Shown piece by piece: positions 39,858-50,703 of a DNA stretch of 64,000 nt. Positions within the stretch are counted from its first letter, which is position 1, and each line of letters begins with the position of its first letter. A program made the position numbers and the translations under genes. Below the pieces are notes generated by a model. That model was given only the letters and a program-made list of their open reading frames with translations, ran no database searches and was not told the origin of the DNA. Source of the DNA: Meconema thalassinum (taxonomy: Eukaryota; Arthropoda; Insecta; Orthoptera; Tettigoniidae); the NCBI GenBank assembly GCA_946902985.2, contig OX336392.1, positions 465,584,693-465,648,692 of the forward strand, in the 5' to 3' direction.

Positions 39858-40080
39858 ACTGAGTGCGTGGCTCGGCGGTAACGTTCTCGCCTGGAGAACC
39901 CAAGATCGAATCCCAGCGCAGTGAGTTGGCATTTGAGGGTGCGCTAATGCGAGTAAGCCGTGTCAGTAGATTTACTGCAATGTTAAAAGATCCACATCGG
40001 GGACAAATTCCAGCATCCCAGCGCCTCTAAAATCCGCGGTTGTTAAACGGGACGTAAAACCATTAACATTATTATTATTA
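39858..40080 (+). mobile_element. tRNA-derived SINE
   Basis: Plus strand. A-box-like GTGCGTGGCTCGGCGG and B-box-like AGATCGAATCCC about 40 bp apart, a ~130-bp body, and a (ATT)n tail ending at 40080. The duplication is approximately TGAGTTCAT (39843-39851 and 40081-40089). Different family from the SINE at 4891-5233 by body and tail. Transcribed by pol III if active. Confidence 0.85.
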
Positions 40081-40511
40081 TGAGTTCATTTTTGTACCGT
40101 TGGTACAATCAAGCCTGGCAAATTGGGGGCTATCCTAAAATAATGATGATGATAATTGTCGTTTTAAGGGGCCTAACATCGAGGTTATCGGCTCCTGATG
40201 AAATGAAATGGCGTGAAATGAAAGGATGAAGTTAAAAAACAGCTCACTGCTATGGATGAAACGAAAATGGTTTAGATAAAATAGACAATGAGCCCCAACA
40301 ACTATGCCTTATGTAGCAGGGAAAATACTTACAAAAAGGAACTCAGATTGAAACTACTCACCAAATGGAGAGCGGTAATACGTACATAAGGGAATTTCGA
40401 ACGAAAATACTCACAAAAGGAATAGATTGAAAAATACGCACAAAATAAGTCCACATACGTACACAATGCAACGTACAGTCGAAATACCTACAAAATGCAA
40501 GTGAAATCAAA

Positions 40512-40515
40512 ATAC
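40512..40515. repeat. Gypsy target site duplication, left
   Basis: ATAC before the left LTR and again at 57204-57207 after the right LTR. The homologous copy at 62605-62640 reads through AAATCAAAATACTTACAAAA without interruption, confirming the 4-bp duplication and both borders. Confidence 0.95.
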
Positions 40516-41380
40516 TGTTTTAGATCCCTTATTTGGGGGTGGATCTAAAAGGGAGAGTTACTGTACTAATTTATAAGGTTGTGCCTAAAAAGGGTAGCTT
40601 CCCTTGGCAGGGCAAGCTGACCAGTGTAGAGTGTTGTGGTGTGCTAGGAACTAGGGGGCGTTCCTATAAATAATGTAGTAGTGTTTGAAGGGATGGGACC
40701 CAATGTAAGAGTCACGGTGCTAGTCGCTCAGCTGACTGCTTATTATGTAATTGAACCTGCTCGTATCAGCCGAGCGGCACGTGCTGCTTGCTGGCAGCCG
40801 AGCCGGCTCGGGGAACACAAAGGTACCTGAGTTAGCGCTATTGGACTACCGTCTGTCACGTCTTACCGTGACGGGAATAAGGAAGGGCGTTGGGATGTAA
40901 AGAGGCGTATAAACAGTAATGCTAGTGTAGAGTGTGGACCAAGTGTTTTATTGGTCTGTAGTTCTGAGTATGAGTCCCTTGTAGGGAATGTAATTATGTT
41001 CACAATGTAGTACAAGTTGTGGGTTTACAGGTTACAAAAGTAGGAACTCTGAACACGATTGACTGACTCACCTCGGTTGACACCAGCGTAGCCTCCGGCC
41101 GTCTCGATGAAGCACTGATAATGGAGAGACCCTTTGACCTCATTAGGATGCCTTCTTATACTCTCTGGCGCTATGTTGTCAGCAATGTGTTGGCCCAGTT
41201 ACTAGTATGTAGGTATGTGTAACCATTGTGCAAGGACTGAGCTGCTTCTTAGAGTGGCAAGCTGTCCCTGCTAAGTTTTATGGATGTTGGGCCGGCTTTC
41301 CAAGGGTTGCCATTCAGGGGATTTAGCCAGATGCCGGGGGGATGGACTCCAAGGGGTGCATACCCCTGGGAGGCTGTACA
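40516..41380 (-). repeat. Gypsy 3' LTR
   Basis: 865 bp. On the minus strand a TATAAG box lies at 41160-41155 and AATAAA at 40952-40947, about 200 bp apart, giving a plausible U3-R-U5 division with R between roughly 41130 and 40930. Termini TGTACAGCC...CTAAAACA on the element strand. Confidence 0.95.
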
Positions 41381-44300
41381 AGCGTCTTCCTTCATTTGTT
41401 CGCGTCCTCGCGAACGGGAACGGAACTGGAGGTTGGGGCGTTGACGTAGTGGTCCTTGGAACCCCCTCGTATCTCCTGGTGGTGTCGTATCGAAGTGTGG
41501 GTGTGAGGTCAGCCCGTGTTCAGAGGGGAGGGTTATGGGATGTACAGATATATGTATACACTGATATTGACATTGTGAAAAAACAAACAAAAAAATTGAC
41601 ATTGCGAAAGATTTGATATCGAGAAAAAAATAACATTGGGAAAAAAAATTGACATTTGAGAAAAATTTAACATTAAAAGAAATTCGACATGTAAAAAAAA
41701 ATTGCCCTTGCTGTTGCTGGCATATTGCTAGTTTAAAAAAAAAACATGGTTTCTGATGGTGATTCGTTACATAGTTGTGCAGGGAGGAAAAACCCAGGGC
41801 CGAACGGATGATTGCGTCGTCCGCCCTATCTTAGGGAAAAAGTGCTCCCTGCAATAAGAAAGGTAGAAGAAAATAGAAAAATGGGTGTTCCAGGGTATAA
41901 TTTAAGGGAAATATTCAAAAGACATTTATTGGTTTGGGATAAAACGGAACACCCTGACAAATGGGGAAGTTAGAAGAAAGAAAATTGAAAGGAAACAAAT
42001 CACAGACATTGTGTACATGGAATCTTGATAAACAAACAAAAATATATAGTGTTTAATGTACTATGTTGCGACTCTGACATTTAGGAATATTGTCGCTTTC
42101 CAGTGGAATAATTGTATGAAGTTTATCCTTAAAAATTATGAATTACAATGACCTTATGTCTAGTGGAATAATTGTATGAAGTTTATCCTTAAAAATTATG
42201 AATTACAATGACCTTATGTCTAGTGGAATAATTGTATGAAGTTTATCCTTAAAAATTATGAATTACAGTGACCTTATGTCTAACTTAAGTGCGCTAATCC
42301 CTTATAATTCTAGTTTTTGTGAGGTACCTCGCGTGCACGCTACCCGTCTGTACGTACGCTTGCCGTCTCACGGCTGATCCTGTACGGCCACTTCTTGGTA
42401 CGGTATAGTGGTCGTACCGCTTGCATGTATTCTTAATACTTAATCTGTGAAGCATCCTCTGTGGGTGAATGCTTTCACACTTGACAATGAGAGTCACTGC
42501 CGCAAATCGGTTGCGCCCTCATTGTCGTAATCTGCCTCGCATTTTGACGCTTTATGTGTTTCTATTTAGTTGATCTGCCAGTAAGCCTGGTACCCCACAG
42601 GCACCAGTCCTGCTGTGCAGATTTTTTTTTTGGAGTGTGTAGCTGAAAAAGAAAAATGTGGTGAGTGTTTGAGAGTGTGTTGGGATTAGTGCAAGTTGAC
42701 GTATAAAAAATAAAAAAAAATAGTCACCATCATGGCATGCCGTAAATAATATGATACTGCTATATGGTAGTGAAATTCCTGTCACCAGTTTCCTGTATCT
42801 GGTGACGACGCCTGTGAAAAAATGGCGAGGTTTAGAAAAAACATGTTAGTATGACATATTCTCTATGTCGCTTCCTGTGTCATAGTTTTTACTGGCTGAA
42901 GCTCTTCTTTCTCTGAAAAAAAAAGCATGATTAATGTTAATTTGCTGCATGACCGGGCTTACCCTATACGGTGCCGTAATGCCGTAAATAATATGTAGTT
43001 GGTCTTACCCCGGTAGCGGAATTGTGGTTACCGGGTGCCGATATATTCCACTTTGATTATGCCTATTGTACTATATTATATATTATCCTATATTATAGTG
43101 TATTGTCGGACTTACCCTGATGCCGGGTTTGGCGGTCATCAGGAGCCGACCGGCGTTATCTTACACTACTTATGTTACTTATTGATAAAATTACTTAACT
43201 GTGAAACTATTCTGTATTTACATGCCGAGTGGACCTTATTCTAAAGCCGAAATGTGCTGTGCTATTATTAGCAACAGCTGTTAGTAAATTTGCTTACATC
43301 TAAGTGACCTTAAAAATGGCACGGTAACTTAAATACTAAAATTTAGATGGAGGCTCGTCCGTCCGATTTCTCTCGCGGGTGCCCTTGTAGTACATTGCCG
43401 GGACCGGAACCCGACAATGTCTCGTAGTCCCCTCCGTTTTAATACTATTGTCGACATCTATTCTAGGTCTTAATACTAGTACTAATCTAATCGCAGGCGA
43501 CTTACGGTGCCACTAAGCTAACCGTTTCGCCCGCTGTAACGTCCTTGTTCATGACCGTTTGCTGTTCCGATTTATCGTAGTTGAGCCGCCCACTTGGCTC
43601 CTGTGAGGTGCGCGCACTGCCCCTCTCTTAATGCCCTCTGGTTGCCCGATGCGTCGCCATTTATGTGGGCATTGGACAGTGTGGTCCAATGGCATAATAT
43701 TGTCTTCGCCTTTATCGGCCGTCGCAATCTGCTTTTCGCAGTAATATTTGCCTCTATGGGCCGCCGTAGTATGCTTTTCGCATTGATATATGATTTTGCC
43801 ACTATGGGCCGCAGTAATATGTATTTCGCAGTTATCTTCCACTCCAACGCATAGGAGTTTTGCTTCCCGCTATGGAAGCCGTGCCTACTTAAATTTAAAC
43901 TTAACTAGAAGTCTAGTCATAATGGGGTCGTCTCTAGGGATAGTTCCCGAGGCCGGCGTTGAGTGAGCTATTTCTCCCGCCATCCTCAGAAAGTCTCCCT
44001 GCAGGTCTTGGCTTCGACGACCGTGGCACATAGTGGGTGTAACCTTCTCCGACAAGGGGGATAAGCGACATGCACCCCTAGATCTCGATGTTTGCCCGCG
44101 CCAGGTCGCGAATGCTTTGACCTTACGTGGTTCGTCTATTTGGTCAGGTCAGTGATTTGGTGAGCCAACTGGGGTAAGGGTCCACATCGCCTTCCCCAGC
44201 TCTCAAAGTGTGGTTCTCCCGACCTTCGGCTTACACCGTTGTCATCAATCAGATCGTATCAGATTCCTTTGTAAGAAAAAAAAATGTGTCGTAACCTGTG

Positions 44301-46807
44301 TAAATAGTTTAATCTCTGGGTAAAATGTAAAATATTTCCAGTGTTGCGGGGTTGTAGATCTTCTAAGTACATGGACTACTTCTGGCCTACCATCGCTACG
44401 TCAGCTTTCCAGCCATAATGCTTTATTTACCTTAATGGAGGTGTTAGTAGGGTCTGTAATGTCAGGTGCCCTGTTATTAGGATTTGGGGGTAGTTATTTG
44501 TTGAGTGGGCTTAAAGTATGGTAGGAAGGGTTTGCGCACCTTTGGGTTCCACGTTAGTGGTGGCCTGAAACCGGTGATGCCACTGGGATGCTTCTATAGT
44601 GAGTGGAGTGGGGAGGTAATTCCCGGGATTGCAAAGATACGAAAATTCATGCAGGTTTGATATTAAAATCCCTGGTAAATGGATGGGATACTCATGCATG
44701 TGTCTGGATATGAAGTTTCTGCCTTCATGTACGGATAGGTGTAGGGTGGGGCATAATACCAATATATTCCTTTCATGCGGGAGTGTTTAAGTACTAAAGA
44801 ATGGTTAATATATATCTATGGCCTCCTCTCTCATTTGGAGAGGCGCATTATGCTTCTTTAATGTTTGCTGAGCCACCCCTAATACTCGGGTGGTAGCATC
44901 GTGGCTCAAGGCGTAGCATGCCTGCTCTTTAGACGCATGAAGTCCATCAACCCCTTGTGTGTATTTTGTAATGTAGTGTAGCTGTTTTTGGTCGTGTAGA
45001 TGTGTCTGCGTTGTTTATGTTGGGCGTGAGAAGGTTATGGGAAGGGAGTAAGGTGGTACGCTGGTAGCCTGTTCTCCTGTCATCCTCCCTTGGTCCATGT
45101 TGGCTTTCTATCCGCGCCTTGGGATAGTAGAGCTGCATGACCTAATCTGGTCGGCCATTTGCAGTGTAGATGTGGCCAGTGGTCGTAGTGCGCCTGGTCA
45201 TGTGCTAGTCATCTGTAATGACTCCTATGCCTTACGAGCGATAAGAGAAGTTATTAGGGGGGAGATCTTGTCTGTGTTTGCTCCTAATTGTTGAGTGCGT
45301 GTGCGTGTGTGTGACTATGTACCGCTACACCACGCGGACGGTTGGTCTGTTGCAGGCCAAGTCGTAATATGTGTCGCCTGTGTGGGCAAAAGGCGCCCGT
45401 GGCTTGCCAACGTCCTTGCGAATGTGCCCTATAGGCCCAAGATAAGTTCCGCTGTGTCACGTCTTGTCCATTGCCAAATGTTTTTGCAGTGTGGAAAAAA
45501 AATGTATGGTGTTATAATTGTTATGTGTGTGTAATTTCACGGTCACCGGCGATACGCAATAGTGTCTCGTCACCGCAGTATTGCAGTGTGAATAGTCCGC
45601 CGTCAGCAGTTGGTATGAGTAATGCCAGGCTGGGAAGTTACTGTTTGTCATCCGCTGGTATGTGCCTTTCTGCACGAATGCAAGTGTGGTCATTGTTTTG
45701 GATTCCTAGCGGCCTAATGTAGCAATTCGTCCTAGTTAGGGAATGACGTTGTGTGGCCATTGTTCCTCAAGACTTGTGTCTTGCGAAATTTTCCTACCTG
45801 TGTCTGTGAAATGTATCCTCTATGCCTGGTGTAATTCGAAATTTTATGTCCGGCTTTTGGTGGGAGGAAATGTAGTATTCCCTGTTCATGCACCTGTATG
45901 GGCCAATTTCAGTATGGTTGGACGCCTGAATAGCTGTTCTCCTTTGTGTCTAAATTTTTACTGGAACTCAGACCCGTGACCTTATGTCATTCTCTGTGTT
46001 TTATGTTTGCGTTGTGTTCCAGGGCTTGGGGCTTTCCCAGTGTGGTTTTTGCTTGTGTTCCGTGTACCAAAAATACCATTGGATAGTTAGTTTTTGGTAC
46101 GCGTGTGGTGTGTGGTCATGGGTTCGAATCCGGTTGTCTGTAAAGACTTGGTGTGATCATTTCCGTGCCGCATATAATATGGCACGTTCCCGTGGATGTG
46201 CAATGCGCATATGAAAGCATGCATACCTGTGTAGAGTTTGTATGTTTTTGATTTCCCCTTGTAGTGTAATTTTGGAAGATATAGGGTCTCTAAATCGGGC
46301 GTGAATGATGCCGTGCGCTCTGCTCCGAGAGCTGTTGTCTGTAAGCTTGCAGGTTATCACTGAGGCCTGCGTTGTTGCTGAGTATGGTGGTATCGGATTA
46401 CAATGTCTTGCGCGCTCGCTTGTTACTTGTCCTGATAACGCTGTGTGTCCGGCACATGTGTTTTTAATCGCTTACTCTCTGTGACTGTGATTAGTGCTTT
46501 TCGCATTGTGAACGAAAAGAGGGGAATTTGTGGTTTAACGTGACCGTATCTGGAGATCATGAGCCACGGGGTTTCCGTTTTACTTGGAATCCAAACCACA
46601 GGCCATGGCATTTCACTTCGGAAATCCCATATGCGTTGGCCGTACTGTAGAAGAACCTTCCATTGACTACATTTGTGTCCCCAGATTTTGTGATATTGTG
46701 CCGTGGTTCGATTATGTCCCTACAATGGTACGAAATGTCATTATGCCCGCGTGTCTCCGGGACAGTTCTGTGGGGTGTTAGGATCGTATCCCGGTGCGGT
46801 CAGTGGG
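41381..46807 (-). other. Gypsy internal region without genes, downstream of pol
   Basis: 5.4 kb between the pol stop and the 3' LTR with no recognisable protein on either strand. It holds three exact-length 60-bp tandem repeats (42103-42282), a ~50-bp imperfect triplicate around 43690-43850 (GGCCGYCG...CTTTTCGCA), and stretches of T/G-rich sequence. Next to the LTR the minus strand has a weak purine tract (about 41383-41396, GAAGGAAGACG) that could be the polypurine primer. It may be a long 3' UTR, a decayed env or captured DNA. Confidence 0.6.
42103..42282 (+). repeat. Three 60-bp tandem repeats
   Basis: Unit begins GTGGAATAATTGTATGAAGT and ends CCTTATGTCTA; three contiguous units with one difference noticed (ACAATGACC against ACAGTGACC in the third). 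Confidence 0.95.
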
Positions 46808-49320
46808 CTATTTCTTGGCTTTCTTCCCACGTCTGCCAGCGGGACCGTTTCCTTTTCTCTTAGTAGTGTGCCTCCCTGTACGTGTAGGTGTGTGAGCTTC
46901 ACGTGTATGATATGCCTTTATCCGGCGGGCGTGAATAGTGTCCTTTATGAGTTTTCTCCCATGGCGCACGCTCACTATATAATTTAGGTCAGATACCTTC
47001 CTGCAGACTTTGAAGGGACCTGCCCATCGTGGCAGGAGGAATTCGGACACGTTCTTCTTACGGGCATGATTGGAGACCATGACCAATTGCCCGGGTGTGT
47101 ATTCCACGGTCTTTCTATTCCGATCGTACCGCTCTTTTTGCTTTTTCTGGGCCTCGGCTATGTTTTTTCTAGCGTCCATGCGGGCTATCTGCAAATGCTC
47201 TAGCCGAGCCGCATTGTCTGTGTGGGCGTCCTGTGGGATACATATATTGTCTATGGGACTTCTGGGTGTGTATCCGTGCAGTAGGAAGTGTGGAGAGTGT
47301 TTTGTAGCCGTAGATACAGAGGTATTATAACTAAAAGTAATGCTTTGCAGGTATTCATCCCAGTCTGTTCCTGCGTCCTCTGTAAATTTAGCCAGCGCTA
47401 TTCCAAGTATTTTGTTCATACTCTCCGTGAGTCCGTTGGTTTGCGGGGAAAAACTCGTGGTAGTGTATGCCTTAATCCTGAGTATCTCCAGAAACTGTTG
47501 GAGCACTCTCGAGGTGAAAATAGTACCTCTGTCGGATAATAAGGTTTGGAATAGGCCATATCGTGTAATTATGTCAAATAGAAATTCGGCTATGCTGTTC
47601 GTGTCTGCTTTGGGAACAGCCTTTGTAATCATGTATCGTGTGAGATACTCGGTGGCCACCAGGATATATTTATTGCCTTTCTGACTTGTTGTAATGGGGC
47701 CTTTCACATCTATCCCGACTCTGTGAAATAACTCTCCCACGGGAATTGGGTTGAGTAGTCCATGAGGCTTGCCAGGTCTTGTTTTGAATCGTTGGCAAGT
47801 GTGACATGTCTTTACAAAGGTATCTATGTCGGCCTTCATGTTTACCCAATAGTACTTGTTACGGATTCTAAGGTATGTTTTATGCGTACCTAAATGTGCC
47901 CCTGCCAGTGGGCTATTGTGGTGTCCGATCATGATATTTTCTCTCAATGATTCCGGAACCGCTATAGGTGCGCTATCGTGCATGGCTGTGGGCTTAAATT
48001 TCAGTACCCCGTCTTTGTCTAGGAAAAATCGCCTAGACAGCCGTGCTGTCTTGGAGTCCACTTTATCCAAGTCTTCTAGTGCCAATAGAATCTGTTTCAA
48101 GTGCGGATCACTTTCTTGCTCCTGTTTGATGTCAACCACCGTCAGGGCAAAGGTGGGCATATCGTCCCAGTCGTGGTCCTTACTGTCATCCGGGGTCTCG
48201 GCTACTGGCAGCCTAGACAACCCATCTGCGTCTAGGTGCGTTGCGCCCTTCTTGTGTTTGACCACGAAGTCATATTCATACAGGCGGAATATAAACCTGT
48301 TGAGTCGCGAATTTGGGTTTTTAAATTTGTCCCAAAAAAGCAAGCTCGCGTGGTCAGTCACTACCGTGAACTTGATACCATAGAGGTATACTCTAAAATA
48401 GTTCACTCCCCACGAAAATGCCAGCATTTCCCGCTCTGTGGCAGAGTATCTAGTCTCAACGGCCGTTAGCTTCCTGCTAGCGTAGGCGACGGGCCGTTTG
48501 CGCCCTTCGGCGTCTTCCTGCAATAGGGCTGCTCCCAACCCATACAGGCTGGCATCCACGTGTAAAAATGTGGGCCTATCACTATGGAAGTGTTGCAGCA
48601 ATGGAGGTGAGGTCAATAGTTGCTTCAGTGTGTTGAAGGCATCTATGTGTTCCTGCGTGATGCTGAAGGGCGTTTTTTCCCGTGTGAGCTCAGTTAGGGG
48701 ATGGGCGATGTGTGCAAACCTATAGATATGCTTGCGATAGTACGAAGCCAAGCCAATAAAACTGCGCAATTGTTTCAAATTTGTGGGCATTGGGATGCCC
48801 GTTATTGCGTCAGTCTTGGCTGGGTCGGGAATAATGCCCTCCCGGTTGACAATATGGCCCAATATGTTAATTTGCTGTCTGGCAAATTGACATTTCGCAG
48901 GTTTAAGCCTTAGTTTAGCTTCTCTGATCCTTGCGAAAGCCTCCTCCAAATGTACGATGTGTTCGTCAAAAGTGTTGGAGAAGACCGTTATGTCATCCAC
49001 GTACACCAATACGGAACGCCATTTAAGCCCTGAAAATGTCTTATCCACTAGCTTTTGGAAGGTTTGGCTGGCGTTACGGAGACCCATCGGTAAACGGGTG
49101 TAGGTAAATAGTCCGTTCTCTGTAACGAACGCCAGCTTGTGCCTATCTGGTTCATAGACGGGGATTGAATAGAATCCGCTATAGCAATCCATCGAACTGA
49201 ACCAGCTAGCTCCACCAAGGGCGTCCAAATAGGTGTCTGCCCTTGGTAGTGGATAACTATCATTTTCGACTAACTTATTGAGCCTCCTGTAGTCAGTACA
49301 AAATCGGTGCGATCCGTCCT
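46808..49320 (-). pseudogene. Gypsy pol: RT, RNase H, integrase (frame shifted from protease)
   Basis: Open from the A9 run (49320-49328) to the stop at 46808; an internal ATG at 49228 is not the true start. RT with LPMGLRNASQTFQ and the active site YVDDITVFS, RNase H with LHVDASLYGLGAALLQ and TDHASLLFW. Integrase has an HHCC zinc module (HHNSPLAGAHLGTHKT, CHTCQRF) and core D (GIDVKGPI), D (LLSDRGTIF), E (NGLTESMNK). The C-terminal GPF-type LLPRWAGPFKVCRK is followed by a basic tail. All catalytic residues are present; only the one-base frameshift separates it from the upstream protease frame. Confidence 0.93.
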
Positions 49321-50082
49321 TTTTTTTTGGTCAGCAGAACTGGAGAGGAATAGTTAGAAATAACTGGAACAATGACCCCTGCCTCGAGCATCTCTGAGAT
49401 CTGGGCATCGATGGCATGTCTCTCCTTCTGGCTCACTCTGAAGGGAGGCTGGTGTACTGGTCGGTCACTAGTGAGTGTGACGTGGTGTTCAATGAGGTCT
49501 GTCACAGCGAGATCCTTCATTGAGTGGGCAAAAATATCTCTGTTGGTCTCCAGGAGCTCCGTGAGCCTTTTATTTTGCTCCGGAGTCAGGTCCTGCCTGT
49601 GGTTCTGGTTGGCTGCCTTATCAGTGTGTGTGTTTGTGTATTGGCTGATAGTGTGCAGTGTAGGGGCCTGATGCTCGTGGTTTTCTCGCTCCGCTCGAAT
49701 CCCATCTCTGTTCCTGGTGTATACCATGGGATGTGTGGTGAGCCTCTGGTCGTGCTTTAAAAGCATCTGACCACTAGCGAAATTTATGCTAGCCTCATAT
49801 CTAGCGAGAAAATCCATGCCTATTATGGCTGACGCAGAAAGGTGTTCGATAACGAACATGGGGTGCGTTGTGGCAAAATGGTCTATCCTAATATGTATGT
49901 TCGCTACCCCCATGTTTTCCAGCGCCTGAGCATTGGCCGCTACCAACCGAATGTTTCCCGTGACACCTTGTATTTGCGCCTCGGCAATGTGTCGTCTATT
50001 AACACAACTTACGGCTGCCCCGGTATCAATTAGGGCCTGCACTCTGTGGCCATTTATGGTGGCGTGTATCGTGAGGGCCGAT
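49293..50082 (-). CDS. Gypsy aspartic protease and start of RT
   Basis: Retropepsin domain with ALIDTGAAVSCVN (catalytic DTG) and SAIIGMDFLARYEA (the ILG-like strand), followed by the RT N-terminus (TSDRPVHQPPFRVSQKERHAI, EAGVIVPVISNYSSPVLLTKKK). The apparent ATG at 50042 is internal; by codon arithmetic the frame is continuous with gag-OTU across the 50094-50692 insertion. It leaves frame at the A9 run (49320-49328) and stops at 49293. Confidence 0.9.
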
Positions 50083-50093
50083 ACCTGAAATCC

Positions 50094-50692
50094 GATGATG
50101 ATGATGATGATAATTGTTGTTTTAAGGGGCCTAACATCTAGGTTATCGGCCCCTGATGGTTTGGGTGATCGTGAAGGATGAAAATGAGAAGCGAACTTAA
50201 AACTAAAACTAACTACTAACCTACATACTAGAAGAAGAAATGGAAAACTAAAGGAGAATAAGGCAAATAAAGGACAGGAGGAAAAGAAATGCCCTCAACC
50301 CTCGAAGAAGGCGGATTGAGGGACTTGGAAGGAAGGAGAGCCACGAAAGGCAGATAGGAAAGTGAAAGAGGAGAGGGTCCGCCCCAAAGGTAAGGGACAA
50401 AAGGGGAAACGGACCCAGCTCAGGAATCCCTCGGGGTCGCCAACTCCCGAACTCACCAGCCGTGAGCCCCTGGGGGTGTAGCATTATCTAGGGTGCACCA
50501 GAAGTGGTGGGGCTACATACACCCGGCCTCCTTAAGGGCCTAGAACACAAGGCAGGAGGTAAAAGGAAGAGAAAAAGAAGGCTGACCCCTCGCAGAAGGA
50601 GGGTATCAGAAAAGATGAGACAAGGGCCAATTAAGGCGGGAAAGGAAGAGACTCCCTCGGCCTCGGATACCCTAATACCGGCGGGGTCAGAA
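50094..50692 (-). mobile_element. Composite retroposon, 5'-truncated short form, in gypsy
   Basis: 599 bp with duplication ACCTGAAATCC (50083-50093 and 50693-50703). It lacks the last ~140 bp of the 5' block, stopping at GCGGGGTCAGA. It interrupts the gypsy frame between OTU and protease. Confidence 0.92.
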
Positions 50693-50703
50693 ACCTGAAA
50701 TCC

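Noticed and set aside
45097..46214. Several 60-80 codon plus-strand frames in the gypsy 3' non-coding region
   Set aside because: Cysteine/valine-rich translations of T/G-rich DNA on the antisense strand of the element; no domain seen.
50488..50692. C-terminal extension of the gypsy gag frame into the retroposon
   Set aside because: The last ~65 codons come from the inserted composite copy; the true frame continues at 50082.
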